64,000 nucleotides of DNA from Nautiliaceae bacterium (GCA_027062285.1 JAMOTL010000107.1:1-64000); one strand, 5' to 3'. Numbered from the stretch's first letter, positions 10,256-20,308 are shown. Translations and numbers: made by a program. The notes: generated from the sequence alone by a model not told the origin.

Positions 10256-11952
10256 TGACGAATCAGGAAATAGCAAAAATTTTTTCAAGAACGGCGGATT
10301 TACTGGAAATAAAAGGTGAAAATCCTTTTAAAGTCAGGGCATACAGAAATGCGGCAAGAATAATAGAAAATTCAAGTAAAGATTTTAATAAACTTGTAAA
10401 TGAAGGGTTTGATTTAACGAGGCTTCCGGGAATAGGTAAAGATTTGAGTGATTATATTAAAGAAATCGTAAAAACGGGTAAATTTCATAAACTTGAAGAA
10501 CTCGAAAAAGAAATACCCTCAGGACTTGTCGATATGTTAAGTATAGAAGGTCTGGGTCCTAAAAGGGTAAAGCAGATTTATGATGCGTTTGGAGTGACTT
10601 CTTTAGAGGAGCTTAAAAAATACGCTGAAAACGGAAAACTTGCCACTTTGCCGGGGTTTGGCCCGAAATTGATAGAAAAAATTTTAAAAGGCGTCAAACA
10701 GCTTAAAAAAGCGGGAATTAGATTTTTATGGGCTGAGGTTGAGGAAATAGCGGAAGAACTTAGAGAGTATTTATTAAAATTCGAGGGAGTCGAGATTGTA
10801 GAAATTGCCGGAAGTTATAGAAGAAAAAAAGAAACGGTCGGAGATTTGGATATTTTGGTTGTGGCGAAAGATTATCCTAAAGTCAGTGAATATTTTATTA
10901 AATTTCCAAAAGTAAAAGAAGTTCATTCAGCAGGTTTGACACGTTCAACGGTGTTTTTGGAAAACGGACTTCAGGTGGATTTAAGAGCTGTGGCTCATGA
11001 GAGTTATGGAGCTGCTTTGCATTATTTTACGGGCTCTAAAGCACATAATATAGAAATTAGAAAAATAGCTATTGAAAAGGGATTGAAAGTTAATGAATAC
11101 GGAGTTTATCAAGGGGATAAAAGAATTGCCGGAGCTACTGAAGAGGAAGTATATAAAGCGGTGGGATTGTGTTATATGGAGCCGGAACTTAGAGAAAACA
11201 GGGGAGAAATAGAGGCGTGTTTGGAAAATAAATTGCCTGAAATTATTAAAAAAGAAGAAATTTTAGGTGATTTTCATATGCATACAGTATATAGTGACGG
11301 AAATAATACGATTGAAGAAATGGTTAAAAAGGCTATAGAACTCGGATATAAATATTTAGCCGTAACCGATCATTCAAAAAGGTTGAAAGTTGCGAACGGA
11401 ATGGATGAAGAAAAGCTTTTAAAACAATTAAATGAAATAGATGAAATACAAAAAAAATATCCTGAAATCAAAATACTAAAAGGAGCAGAAATCGATATCT
11501 TAGAAGACGGGAGTTTGGATTTTGGTGATGAAATACTTCAAAATCTTGATATTGTAATAGGAGCTATTCATTATAAATTCACGGGAGATCAGACTGAGAG
11601 GATTTTAAAAGCGTTTGATAAGATACATATTTTCGCTCATCCTTTAAACAGAATAATACACAAAAGAGAAGGTATAAATGCCAATTGGGAAGAAGTGTTT
11701 AAAAAAGCAAAAGAAAATAGAGTGGTTTTAGAGATAAATTCTCAGCCTGACAGACTCGATTTGCCTGATACTTATATAAAAAGAGCAAAAGAGATAGGAT
11801 GTAAATTTGCAATAAATTCAGATGCTCATAATACAAAAATGCTGGAGTTTATAAAATACGGAGTTAATCAGGCAAGAAGAGGGTGGGCAGAGAGAGAAGA
11901 TATTATAAATTCATGGGATTTAAAAAAAATTATGGATTATTTAAAGCGTTAA
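10252..11952 (+). CDS. polX: DNA polymerase/3'-5' exonuclease PolX
   Basis: HhH segments (LPGIGKDLSDYI, IEGLGPKRVKQI), pol X catalytic VGDLDILV, C-terminal PHP domain DFHMHTVYSDGNNTIEEM. Confidence 0.9.
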   Translation: MMTNQEIAKIFSRTADLLEIKGENPFKVRAYRNAARIIENSSKDFNKLVNEGFDLTRLPGIGKDLSDYIKEIVKTGKFHKLEELEKEIPSGLVDMLSIEGLGPKRVKQIYDAFGVTSLEELKKYAENGKLATLPGFGPKLIEKILKGVKQLKKAGIRFLWAEVEEIAEELREYLLKFEGVEIVEIAGSYRRKKETVGDLDILVVAKDYPKVSEYFIKFPKVKEVHSAGLTRSTVFLENGLQVDLRAVAHESYGAALHYFTGSKAHNIEIRKIAIEKGLKVNEYGVYQGDKRIAGATEEEVYKAVGLCYMEPELRENRGEIEACLENKLPEIIKKEEILGDFHMHTVYSDGNNTIEEMVKKAIELGYKYLAVTDHSKRLKVANGMDEEKLLKQLNEIDEIQKKYPEIKILKGAEIDILEDGSLDFGDEILQNLDIVIGAIHYKFTGDQTERILKAFDKIHIFAHPLNRIIHKREGINANWEEVFKKAKENRVVLEINSQPDRLDLPDTYIKRAKEIGCKFAINSDAHNTKMLEFIKYGVNQARRGWAEREDIINSWDLKKIMDYLKR

Positions 11953-13663
11953 AAATATCTAAATTTTCAGAAATTATTTTCGATGTGTCGTTTCCTTTAA
12001 AAAATTCCGCATAGTGGTTCAATGCTATATGAAATATTGAACCTTTTAAGAGTGTAAAAGCGCTTTTATTTACTTTTGAATATTCTTTTAATAAATCTTC
12101 TATAAAATCTATTTTTCCGGTGAGTTCTTTTTGGTTTTTAGCAGGGAGTAAAAAGGCTTTTTTTAAAGCTTTTATCAGAGAATCAGTATCAATAGTATTA
12201 TCAATTTTTTTAACAGGTTTGAAGTTTGAGAGTATTTCTTTTTTTATTTGTTCTTTGTTAATTTTAGGAAGTGTTTTATCTTTTAAAGGAACTGATCCTT
12301 TAATATATGCTCCGTCACTTAAATTGTAAACTTTCAAATTGAAAAATTCTATCATTTTTTCTATTTTGTCTTTTGATGACAAAAGTAGGGAATCCGAATA
12401 AATATCGTTGCTGAAATTTCCTTTTACTTTTATTCCTTCTTTTGCCATGTCTTCTCTTGTATCATAAAAGCTGCCGCTTGCGTGTTTTTTGTCATTAAGT
12501 CTGTATCCGAGGTCCATTCCGCAAAGATAAATCTCTTTTCCAAACGCAGCTCCAAAAGCAAATCCGGCATTACCTACGATAGGGGAGGAACCAAGAAGAG
12601 GTTTATATTTGTTTTCAAGGGTAAACGCTTCTCTGATATACATTAGAGGGTTTTTTGCCATTTCAAATATTTTCGGATTAACGACGCTTGCTCCTACAAA
12701 ATATCCGTTGTAATTTGGCAGTGTATCTTTTAACGCTTCTATTAAAACATCTATTCTTTCTTGCTCAAAATGAAAATCACTCTCAATTCCGGCTTTCATT
12801 AAAGGTCTAAGAGCCGTTCCTACCGAAACTATAATCATAGAGTTTCTGTTTTTTTTGATAAAAGGGATATTTTTTTCAAGACTTTTTCCATTGGCTACGA
12901 TACAAATCGGGGCGTTAGTTTTTCTAAAATTCTGTAAAAGAGGGTATTTTGTGATGTTTCGGATATGGTTTTTTATACCTTTGAATTCATCTTCGAATGT
13001 TCCCCATCCTCTTAATTTTGTAGATTGAATCGTATGAAATTTTTTTATAGCGTCATCAATTAAAGGATGTTCGTATGCTTTATAGTAGATATTTAAAAAA
13101 CTTGAAGTAACTATTCTTTCATAAAAGAATTTTTCTATGGCAAAATAATCCATTTCACCTCCGACCCATAAAAATAATCTTTCATTATATTTTTTATATA
13201 CTTTTTCCCAATCCACAAAATAACAGCTTATTGCGAAAAATTCGGGATTCGGTTCATATATGAAAAGAGATTGAAACGAATAATTTTTAAAAAGCAAATC
13301 TAAATGCTTTCCGCTAATCAAGCCGAAAAGTATGGTAGTTGGTAAAAAATCGTTATCGAAAAAATACTCTTTTTTATCGCTTATAATTTTATTTATGATT
13401 TTTCCCGTTGCAAAAAATTCTTTTTCGTTCCATTTATTAGGATGAAAATAAAATTGTTTTTTCCATAGAGGATTGTTGATAGGGTTTGTTGCTATAAGTT
13501 GGGAATCTTTTTGAATAGAATTCGGATATACGGGATTTGAATTTTTATCGAAAATATTGTCGTTTTTTATAATAAAATTTTTTGAAGAATTTACAATTAA
13601 GCGATAATAAGAAGGAAGATGGTCATAAAAAAATTTAAGGTTTTTTTCAAAAAGCTGTTGCAT
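11930..13663 (-). CDS. Motility accessory factor (Maf/DUF115) glycosyltransferase-like protein
   Basis: DUF115-like core (PICIVANGKSLEKNIPFIKKNRNSMIIVSVGTALRPLMKAGIESDFHFEQE, CGMDLGYR) next to flagellar genes; track starts at TTG 13678, ATG at 13663 is likelier. Confidence 0.8.
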   Translation of the reverse strand: MQQLFEKNLKFFYDHLPSYYRLIVNSSKNFIIKNDNIFDKNSNPVYPNSIQKDSQLIATNPINNPLWKKQFYFHPNKWNEKEFFATGKIINKIISDKKEYFFDNDFLPTTILFGLISGKHLDLLFKNYSFQSLFIYEPNPEFFAISCYFVDWEKVYKKYNERLFLWVGGEMDYFAIEKFFYERIVTSSFLNIYYKAYEHPLIDDAIKKFHTIQSTKLRGWGTFEDEFKGIKNHIRNITKYPLLQNFRKTNAPICIVANGKSLEKNIPFIKKNRNSMIIVSVGTALRPLMKAGIESDFHFEQERIDVLIEALKDTLPNYNGYFVGASVVNPKIFEMAKNPLMYIREAFTLENKYKPLLGSSPIVGNAGFAFGAAFGKEIYLCGMDLGYRLNDKKHASGSFYDTREDMAKEGIKVKGNFSNDIYSDSLLLSSKDKIEKMIEFFNLKVYNLSDGAYIKGSVPLKDKTLPKINKEQIKKEILSNFKPVKKIDNTIDTDSLIKALKKAFLLPAKNQKELTGKIDFIEDLLKEYSKVNKSAFTLLKGSIFHIALNHYAEFFKGNDTSKIISENLDIFNALNNP

Positions 13664-13698
13664 AAAAAGCGCCCCCAAAAATCAAAAGATTTTTAGGG
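13664..13698 (-). terminator. Putative intrinsic terminator/hairpin downstream of flgE, abutting the maf ATG
   Basis: Plus-strand CCCCAAAAATC-aaaa-GATTTTTAGGG (13673-13698; one C.A mismatch), followed on the minus strand by GCTTTTT. Confidence 0.55.
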
Positions 13699-13707
13699 TA
13701 TTATAGT

Positions 13708-16317
13708 TTATTGTTTTAATTGAAGCAAGGTATTTAACATCTGATCTGATGTCGTAATTGTTTTTGAGTTTGCCTGGAATCCTCTTTGAATAACTATTAA
13801 TTGCGTTAAACTTCTGCTTAAATCAACGTTACTCATTTCAAGGCTACTTGGTTGTATACTCCCTCTACCACCAGTTCCGGCAGTTCCTACTATAGGATCG
13901 CCTGAGTTCGGAGAAGCGGCAAATAGTGTGCCTCCCTCACTCATCAGACCTTCATTGTTTACGAATTTAGCAAGAGCTACCTGAGCCAGACTGTAGCTTC
14001 TTCCGTTTGTAAATACTCCTATAATCGTTCCTGTCTGGTCTACTACCAGTTGTTGTAAATCTCCGCCCGGATACCCGTCCTGGGTTTGTCCGCTGGTTGA
14101 ACTTGGTGCCTCAAAAGAAGTAAGTCCGTCAAATTTACCCATATCTCCGAAATCGAGCTGAACGGCCTGTCCTGTCGATGCTCCGTTATTCGGATTGAAA
14201 ATAAGGCTTGGAGGATTATATGAATTTATACTTCCGTCAGAGTTGAATTTTACGTAACCGTATGCCGGCTGATCAAGAGATGCCGGAGCTGGAACCTCAG
14301 CGTACCATTTCCATACCGTCGGATCGTTCGGACCTGTGGAAGTGTGCGTTTTTCTAAAATGGAACGTAAGTGTATGTTTTGCCCCAAGAGAATCGAAAAC
14401 ATCCATACTTGTCGTATGAACGGCAGCGTTCATGGCTTGAGTGAAGGCGGTGCCTCCGGCTGCCACCGTTCCGTTAATAGGAGAAAACGCTTCTGTGAAA
14501 AGTTGATTGTCCTGTTCGTCGCTAGGATATCCGTTTACCGCGATATTAAATGAATTCGGAGATGTGTTTTTAACCGTAAGTTCTCCGTTTTCACTGATTG
14601 AAACTATACCGCTGTTGTTGGTGGTGGAATTTGCCGGGTCACCACTGGCATCAACGGCCAGTTGCCAGATATAAGCCAGATCCTGAATATCATGAAAATA
14701 GTAAATGTCATTTTTGTAAAAAGTTTCCGTCTCTGCTCCCTTTCCGTCAAGTCCGTCCATCATTTTAGCAAGTCTTCCAAGAGCAGTAGTGGTATCCGCG
14801 TTTATAGTATTGTTGTTTGAATCTCTGACTTGTGCGTCTGTGATTACGGATGGAGAGCTTTCTACGATTTTTCCGTCTTTAAATGAGATGATGTCATTTA
14901 AACTTCTATTAGCTAAATCGGTATTTAATAAACAGCAAAGATCATTTATAGTCTGAAAATCTTTTCCGTAAGTGTATGTCAATGTATCTCCATTGGATAA
15001 TTTAAAAGATAATTTTTGGTTTGTACTTAAAAATGCTCTATTATTGGAATCACTGCTTTTATCGGAATAAAACAGCCAATGAAATCCTTCGTTGGAATCA
15101 GCCACAATCGGTTTTGTCGGTTGATATTTGCCGCCAGTACTTCCGCATTCTTCCGCAGCGCTTATAGGTTTGTTTTTATATACAAATTTTCTGGTTTCTC
15201 CAAGCCCCGTTATATTAACTTTAATCCCCTGTCCGTCTTCAAGGTTAAAAGCGTCTCCGTTGGTATTGAAAAGTTCTCCGACATCATCGGCTCCTATGAA
15301 ACTGTTTTGAACGGCTTTAATACTACCGGTGGTAGTTGAAGGCCCTTGTAAAGATTTGAAAATATCTTTAAGAACATCGTTTGTGGATTGTAAATAGGTT
15401 TTGTTGTTGCCTTGGATTTTAATCATATTTTTAGGGTCTACTATCTGACCGTTTCCGTTTAAATATACTTTATAATTATAACTATCGGGCGTATTGCCGG
15501 TAGCCTGTAAAATTTTATTGTTGATTTCATCAAGCAGGTCTTTGATGGAAGTGAATTTTCCGTCGTTTGCCTTTTCACTTTTTCCATAAACGAAAGTAAA
15601 TACTTCATTGTTAGTATCTATATTACCGTCTTTATTTACGTCAATTGCCAGTTGAATTGAATCTACTTCCGGCGTTAAGGAAATTTTTTGTCCGTTAGCG
15701 TCGTAAAGTCCGTTAAAATCAGCTGTTTGATCGACTGTAGGTCTTGTAGCGCCTTTTTCTATAATATGATCCCCGCTGTTTAAATTCGCTTTAATCGATA
15801 TTTTACTTGTAGGGTTTGCCGGTGTGGTAAGTCCGGGAGGAATTGAAATAGGCTGTAAACCTTTTGCGGTATCAATGTTGTGTGTTTCAGGGTCTGCTAA
15901 CCACCCTTGTACTATAAAACCGTTAGGATCGACAAAATTTCCATTGGCGTCAAATGTAAAATCACCGGCTCTTGTGTATCTGTAAGTTTTACCTCCGTCT
16001 CCGCTGACTACGAAAAATCCATCACCGTTTATTGCCATATCCGTATTTTTATCCGTATTTTGAATACTTCCTTGTTTATACATCGTCTCTACCGCACTGA
16101 CGCTTGTTCCAAGACCGATTTGTAAGGAGTTTTTACCTCCGAGTGTTCCTTGAGGAGCCGTTGCGCTTTTTACCGTTTGGCTTAAAAGATTTTGAAAGTT
16201 TGTTCTTGAATACTTAAATCCTACCGTATTGACGTTTGCTATGTTGTTTGCTTCTACGTCCATTGCTATTTGATGAGCGTTAAGTCCGCTAACGCCGCTC
16301 CAAAGACTTCTCATCAT
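13708..16317 (-). CDS. flgE: Flagellar hook protein FlgE (large epsilonproteobacterial form)
   Basis: MMRSLWSGVSGLNAHQIAMDVEANNIANVNTVGFKYSR start and LTQLIVIQRGFQANSKTITTSDQMLNTLLQLKQ end. Confidence 0.93.
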   Translation of the reverse strand: MMRSLWSGVSGLNAHQIAMDVEANNIANVNTVGFKYSRTNFQNLLSQTVKSATAPQGTLGGKNSLQIGLGTSVSAVETMYKQGSIQNTDKNTDMAINGDGFFVVSGDGGKTYRYTRAGDFTFDANGNFVDPNGFIVQGWLADPETHNIDTAKGLQPISIPPGLTTPANPTSKISIKANLNSGDHIIEKGATRPTVDQTADFNGLYDANGQKISLTPEVDSIQLAIDVNKDGNIDTNNEVFTFVYGKSEKANDGKFTSIKDLLDEINNKILQATGNTPDSYNYKVYLNGNGQIVDPKNMIKIQGNNKTYLQSTNDVLKDIFKSLQGPSTTTGSIKAVQNSFIGADDVGELFNTNGDAFNLEDGQGIKVNITGLGETRKFVYKNKPISAAEECGSTGGKYQPTKPIVADSNEGFHWLFYSDKSSDSNNRAFLSTNQKLSFKLSNGDTLTYTYGKDFQTINDLCCLLNTDLANRSLNDIISFKDGKIVESSPSVITDAQVRDSNNNTINADTTTALGRLAKMMDGLDGKGAETETFYKNDIYYFHDIQDLAYIWQLAVDASGDPANSTTNNSGIVSISENGELTVKNTSPNSFNIAVNGYPSDEQDNQLFTEAFSPINGTVAAGGTAFTQAMNAAVHTTSMDVFDSLGAKHTLTFHFRKTHTSTGPNDPTVWKWYAEVPAPASLDQPAYGYVKFNSDGSINSYNPPSLIFNPNNGASTGQAVQLDFGDMGKFDGLTSFEAPSSTSGQTQDGYPGGDLQQLVVDQTGTIIGVFTNGRSYSLAQVALAKFVNNEGLMSEGGTLFAASPNSGDPIVGTAGTGGRGSIQPSSLEMSNVDLSRSLTQLIVIQRGFQANSKTITTSDQMLNTLLQLKQ

Positions 16318-16349
16318 TTTGAAATCCTTTTTATATTATTTTTTATAAT

Positions 16350-16367
16350 AAGCAATAAGTGTTCCTA
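16350..16367 (-). promoter_or_regulatory. sigma54 (-24/-12) promoter for flgE
   Basis: Minus strand TAGGAACACTTATTGCTT; GG(16365-16364)-N10-GC(16353-16352), 35 nt upstream of the flgE ATG. Confidence 0.85.
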
Positions 16368-18266
16368 TCTTTTTAAATTTATAGCTTTTTGTATCATTTC
16401 GTCGCTTGTCGTAACGGTTTTGGCGCTTGCCTGAAATGCTTTTTGGGTAACTATAAGTTCCGTCATAGCTTGTGAAAAATTAACGTTTGATGTTTCGAGC
16501 ATACCGGATTTTATTTTAGAAGTGAGATAATTTCCTTCCGGGTCAGTATATAAAAATGCCTTGTTTGAATTTGATGTTTCCATAAAAAGACTATCCCCAA
16601 TACTTTCCAATCCTTGTTCGTTTTGAAAATGAAAAACTGGAATTTGACCGAGTACGGCGTCTTGAGCGTTTGAAAAGATACCGATGATTTTTCCGTCGTC
16701 ATTTATTTGATAACGTTCGAGATATCCTTGTTCTATACCGTCTTGATTAAAAGAATAACTAACGGCATTATCCGGTTTTGCGAAAGATGAAAGTTCGAAT
16801 TGAAAATTAATTCCGTTTACATTTATATCTTTTGGTACTAAAAGATATCCCGAAGAGTTAAAAGTAAAGTCTTCAGAGGTGGTTATATTTTCGTTAGGTG
16901 TTTGAATGATTATATCGCCTTTCCAAATAGTAGTGTCTTTTAATACTTTTTGTTTTGTAAAAGTAATACTAACAGGATTTTTGTTGCCTTTTGAATCAAT
17001 TATATATCCTCCGAAATCCTGTGAATTTTCTAAGAATTCAAAACTTTTATTTGCGGTATGGGGATAAAGTTCGTTTCCGACTCTTCCGAGATTCGATAAA
17101 AATTTTTTATTTGAATTATTTGCTTCTTTTATGTATGAATTTAAAGGAAGGTTTGTTTTATTATCTACGACAATTCTTCCTTTATCGTCAAGATATACGT
17201 CCACACTTTCTGGATAAGCAATGTTAGCTAGAGAAGAAATTTCATTTATAAATTCATTCATATTTGAAAAATCAAATTCATCTTCCGGATTATTTTTGTA
17301 TGCAAGTGTGGCGGCAGCAGTATTTTTCATCAAATCGGTATTAGAAGAAAGAATTATTTTGTTCGGAACGCTTATTGTAAGTTCTCCGTTTGACGCCGAA
17401 GCCTTAAAACCTTCAGTATTTAAAGCTTCGGCAATAGCTTTTGAAATCTCTTTTTTAGTCGATCCGTCAGGAAGGGTTAATTTAATATTTTTACCGTTTA
17501 AAGTAAATTCGATATTGACGTCCTTATTATCAATTTCGTCATCCCTGAAACAATATTTTACGCTTAAAAGACCTTTGTTGTAAATTACATTTTCACCAAA
17601 GCCGAATACAAGATTTTGACCTTCTCTTATTTTCATATCTTCACCGTCTTTATTGTACATGGCGCTGAAGTCTATATTCTGTTTTACAGGTTTTAAAGTT
17701 GTTATTTTAACATCGTCATTGAGATTCGTTTCAAGTTTAACGTTTTTAGTGGCGACGGCCGGTAGTATTAAATTATCCGGAAGTGAAATAGGGCTTAAAT
17801 TGTCGCTCGGAAGAAGGTTTTGAGTAGAAATTTCTCTGTTTATTACATAACCGTTTTCGGTCTTTATCAGATTATTCGCGTTTGCCACGAGCAAATAAGC
17901 ACCGCTATCATTAACTAAAAAACCTTCGGAGTCTCTTGTAAAACTTCCGTTTCTGGTATAAAAAGTTTGATCTGCGTATTTGACCGCCAGCCATCCTTTA
18001 TCGGCAATTGCCAAATCAAAAGGATTATCAGTGGTAATTAAAGAACCTATTGACATATCTTTAGCGGTTGAATTCATATAATTTCCAAGCCCTATGTCAG
18101 AAGTTGCGTAAGCGTTTGATAATGTATTTGAAAAAAGAGTTGCGAATTCCGGAAAGGATTCTTTAAATCCGGGAGTGTTTACGTTTGCTATATTATCACC
18201 CCAAACGTCAATACCGCTTTGAAAACTAATCATTCCCGAAACGCCGTTATAAAACGAAGTAGTCAT
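16365..18266 (-). CDS. Flagellar hook-basal body protein, FlgE-like paralog
   Basis: MTTSFYNGVSGMISFQSGIDVWGDNIANVNTPGFKESF start; MTELIVTQKAFQASAKTVTTSDEMIQKAINLKR end. Confidence 0.88.
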   Translation of the reverse strand: MTTSFYNGVSGMISFQSGIDVWGDNIANVNTPGFKESFPEFATLFSNTLSNAYATSDIGLGNYMNSTAKDMSIGSLITTDNPFDLAIADKGWLAVKYADQTFYTRNGSFTRDSEGFLVNDSGAYLLVANANNLIKTENGYVINREISTQNLLPSDNLSPISLPDNLILPAVATKNVKLETNLNDDVKITTLKPVKQNIDFSAMYNKDGEDMKIREGQNLVFGFGENVIYNKGLLSVKYCFRDDEIDNKDVNIEFTLNGKNIKLTLPDGSTKKEISKAIAEALNTEGFKASASNGELTISVPNKIILSSNTDLMKNTAAATLAYKNNPEDEFDFSNMNEFINEISSLANIAYPESVDVYLDDKGRIVVDNKTNLPLNSYIKEANNSNKKFLSNLGRVGNELYPHTANKSFEFLENSQDFGGYIIDSKGNKNPVSITFTKQKVLKDTTIWKGDIIIQTPNENITTSEDFTFNSSGYLLVPKDINVNGINFQFELSSFAKPDNAVSYSFNQDGIEQGYLERYQINDDGKIIGIFSNAQDAVLGQIPVFHFQNEQGLESIGDSLFMETSNSNKAFLYTDPEGNYLTSKIKSGMLETSNVNFSQAMTELIVTQKAFQASAKTVTTSDEMIQKAINLKR

Positions 18267-18269
18267 TTT

Positions 18270-18941
18270 TTATCCTTGCCATTCGTATATTTCTTTAATT
18301 TCACTAAAAGGAAGATAACTGCTGCCGAGTTTAGCATAAGGGGTTCCGTTTTCAAATCTTACCGATTCAATAGGATAAGCCCCAAGAGCCGTTGAATGAT
18401 TTTTACCGTCCGCAGATGTGTATTCCGCCACTACTTCATAACTGTCGCTCGGTACTTTGTTGCCGTTGTTGTCTGTTAAATCCCATTCAAAATTTAAAAC
18501 GCCGCCATCATGAGCCTCCAATGGAAAAGTTCTTACGATATTGCCGTTTTTGTCTTTTATTTGGACTTCTCCGCTGCTGATATTGTCTCCAAAAAACAGA
18601 TCAAAACTTACGCTTTTGTCTTCATCAGTGACATTCAGATATCTGTATCCGGTATCGCCTATTTTGCCTATTGCGCTTATGGCACCCAGTTCGCTGTTTT
18701 GATTTAATGTTTTTTCAAGTGTTTCAAGAGTTGTTTTCATATTTTGATTCATCTCCATAGTAGAAAGATAAGCCGTCTGTTCAAGCATTTTATCCGTATC
18801 CATTGGATCTGTTGGGTCTTGCATTTGAAGCTGGGTTAAAAACAGTTTCATAAAAGCGTCTTTATCAAGTTCGGATTTGGGATTGTAAACGGCATCGGAA
18901 GCTGATGCGGTTACATTGTTGTTTATTGAAGTCACGGCCAT
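18270..18941 (-). CDS. flgD: Flagellar hook assembly (capping) protein FlgD
   Basis: LDKDAFMKLFLTQLQMQDPTDPMDTDKMLEQTAYLSTMEMNQN and C-terminal FlgD Ig-like region. Confidence 0.9.
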   Translation of the reverse strand: MAVTSINNNVTASASDAVYNPKSELDKDAFMKLFLTQLQMQDPTDPMDTDKMLEQTAYLSTMEMNQNMKTTLETLEKTLNQNSELGAISAIGKIGDTGYRYLNVTDEDKSVSFDLFFGDNISSGEVQIKDKNGNIVRTFPLEAHDGGVLNFEWDLTDNNGNKVPSDSYEVVAEYTSADGKNHSTALGAYPIESVRFENGTPYAKLGSSYLPFSEIKEIYEWQG

Positions 18942-18964
18942 TTTATATCCTTTTTTGTCAAATT

Positions 18965-18982
18965 AAGCAATAATCGTTCCTA
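18965..18982 (-). promoter_or_regulatory. sigma54 (-24/-12) promoter for flgD-flgE-like operon
   Basis: Minus strand TTAGGAACGATTATTGCTT; GG(18980-18979)-N10-GC(18968-18967). Confidence 0.85.
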
Positions 18983-20266
18983 AGCGTATTTATAAGGGAT
19001 TTCTATAACAAATCCTTCGTCTTCATAATGTTCGCCGTTAAAATTTTGTTGGTTTTGTTTATATTGCTGTCTTTGCTGCTGTTGTTGATTTGAATTGAAA
19101 CTCATATTAACTTCGCTGTATCCCATATTTACTAAAATATTTTTTAATTCGTTTTGGTGAGTATTAAAAAAATTAATTGTTGAGGACTGAGTCGAATTTA
19201 TCTGGATTTGTAAATTTTCTCCTCTTTGAGTCAGGGTAACTTCGACTTTTCCGAGTTCTTTTGGATTCAACTCAATTGATAATTTATGAATCGGCGGTTT
19301 ATAATCTTTTATGGCTTCTTGTAAATTCGAAGCGAAATGTTTTAAACTTTGTTTGGCTTTAAGGATATTTTGTTTAATTTCCTGATGTATGATACTTGTA
19401 AGGGCTTGAGAGTGCTGTTGTGAATGAGTATGAATGCTTTGAGGTCTTTCGGATTCTTGTTTTTCTTTAAAGGTTTCTTTTAGAAAGTCTGTTTTAGTTT
19501 TTTTTATTTTTTGGCGTATAAAATGTAAATCTCTCGGTTTATCGGTTTTTTTGGATTTTGAATTAAGCAGTTTTTCAAGAGTTATTTTATTTTGAGCTTG
19601 AAATCCCGATTTATCGTTTGTTTTGGGAATTGGTGATGAGATGATTATTTTAGGCTGAGGCGGTGTTTGAGTTTTAAGGGATTTTAGTTTCGTTTCGTTT
19701 AATACTTCTTCTATTTTAGGTTTAATTTTTTTCGAGTAAATAATTTTTTTTATATTGAGTCCTTTTTTGTTGGCAAAGGCAATAAGTTCTTTTAATGTTT
19801 TAATTTCTTTAAATTTTAAAGTTTCTTGGGCGGTTAATAAAATTTTTTGAGTTTTGATTTTCGAATCGATCTCTTTTTTTATGATTTCTGTGATTTTTAT
19901 TTCCATTTTTTTGGGTATTGTTATTTTTTCGTTTTTGTTTTCGGTTTCGTTTGTTAAAGGTTTTATTTGATTTAGCAAACTTAATATTGTTACGGATTTT
20001 TCTTGATTTTCAGTCGTTTTTGTATTAATTTCTTTTTCATTGATTGAAGTAATTTTGTCAATAAGTTCTTTTAACTCTTTTTGGATGTTTTTCGGAGAGT
20101 TTTTTAATATACGGTTTAAATCTTCTTTATTAATATGTAAGCTTTTTAATAATTCTTTCGGGTTTTTTGAATCTTTAAGCAAAAATAAAATGAAATTTTC
20201 GTTTTTAAGCGCCGATTTGGGTATTTTTTCAGGATTTTCCGTATTTAATAAGAGTTGTTCTATCAT
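18980..20266 (-). CDS. fliK: Flagellar hook-length control protein FliK
   Basis: Lys/Asn-rich N-terminus and C-terminal FliK core (LSIELNPKELGKVEVTLTQRGENLQIQINS); start revised from track TTG 20296 to ATG 20266 preceded by AAGG. Confidence 0.82.
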   Translation of the reverse strand: MIEQLLLNTENPEKIPKSALKNENFILFLLKDSKNPKELLKSLHINKEDLNRILKNSPKNIQKELKELIDKITSINEKEINTKTTENQEKSVTILSLLNQIKPLTNETENKNEKITIPKKMEIKITEIIKKEIDSKIKTQKILLTAQETLKFKEIKTLKELIAFANKKGLNIKKIIYSKKIKPKIEEVLNETKLKSLKTQTPPQPKIIISSPIPKTNDKSGFQAQNKITLEKLLNSKSKKTDKPRDLHFIRQKIKKTKTDFLKETFKEKQESERPQSIHTHSQQHSQALTSIIHQEIKQNILKAKQSLKHFASNLQEAIKDYKPPIHKLSIELNPKELGKVEVTLTQRGENLQIQINSTQSSTINFFNTHQNELKNILVNMGYSEVNMSFNSNQQQQQRQQYKQNQQNFNGEHYEDEGFVIEIPYKYA

Positions 20267-20289
20267 AAGAAAACCTTTTTTTAAACTTT

Positions 20290-20308
20290 TAAGCAAATTT
20301 CATTCCGA
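20290..20308 (-). promoter_or_regulatory. sigma54 (-24/-12) promoter for fliK
   Basis: Minus strand TCGGAATGAAATTTGCTT; GG(20306-20305)-N10-GC(20294-20293). Confidence 0.78.

Noticed and set aside
15079-15339. Overlapping plus-strand ORFs 15079-15339 and 15128-15310 inside flgE
   Set aside because: Antisense to a clear flgE reading frame; no ribosome-binding site or conserved motif seen.
16365-18266. Second FlgE-like gene as a recent duplication or pseudogene of flgE
   Set aside because: Full-length ORF, only the N- and C-terminal motifs match flgE, with divergent middle; a distinct hook/basal-body paralog is common in Campylobacterota.
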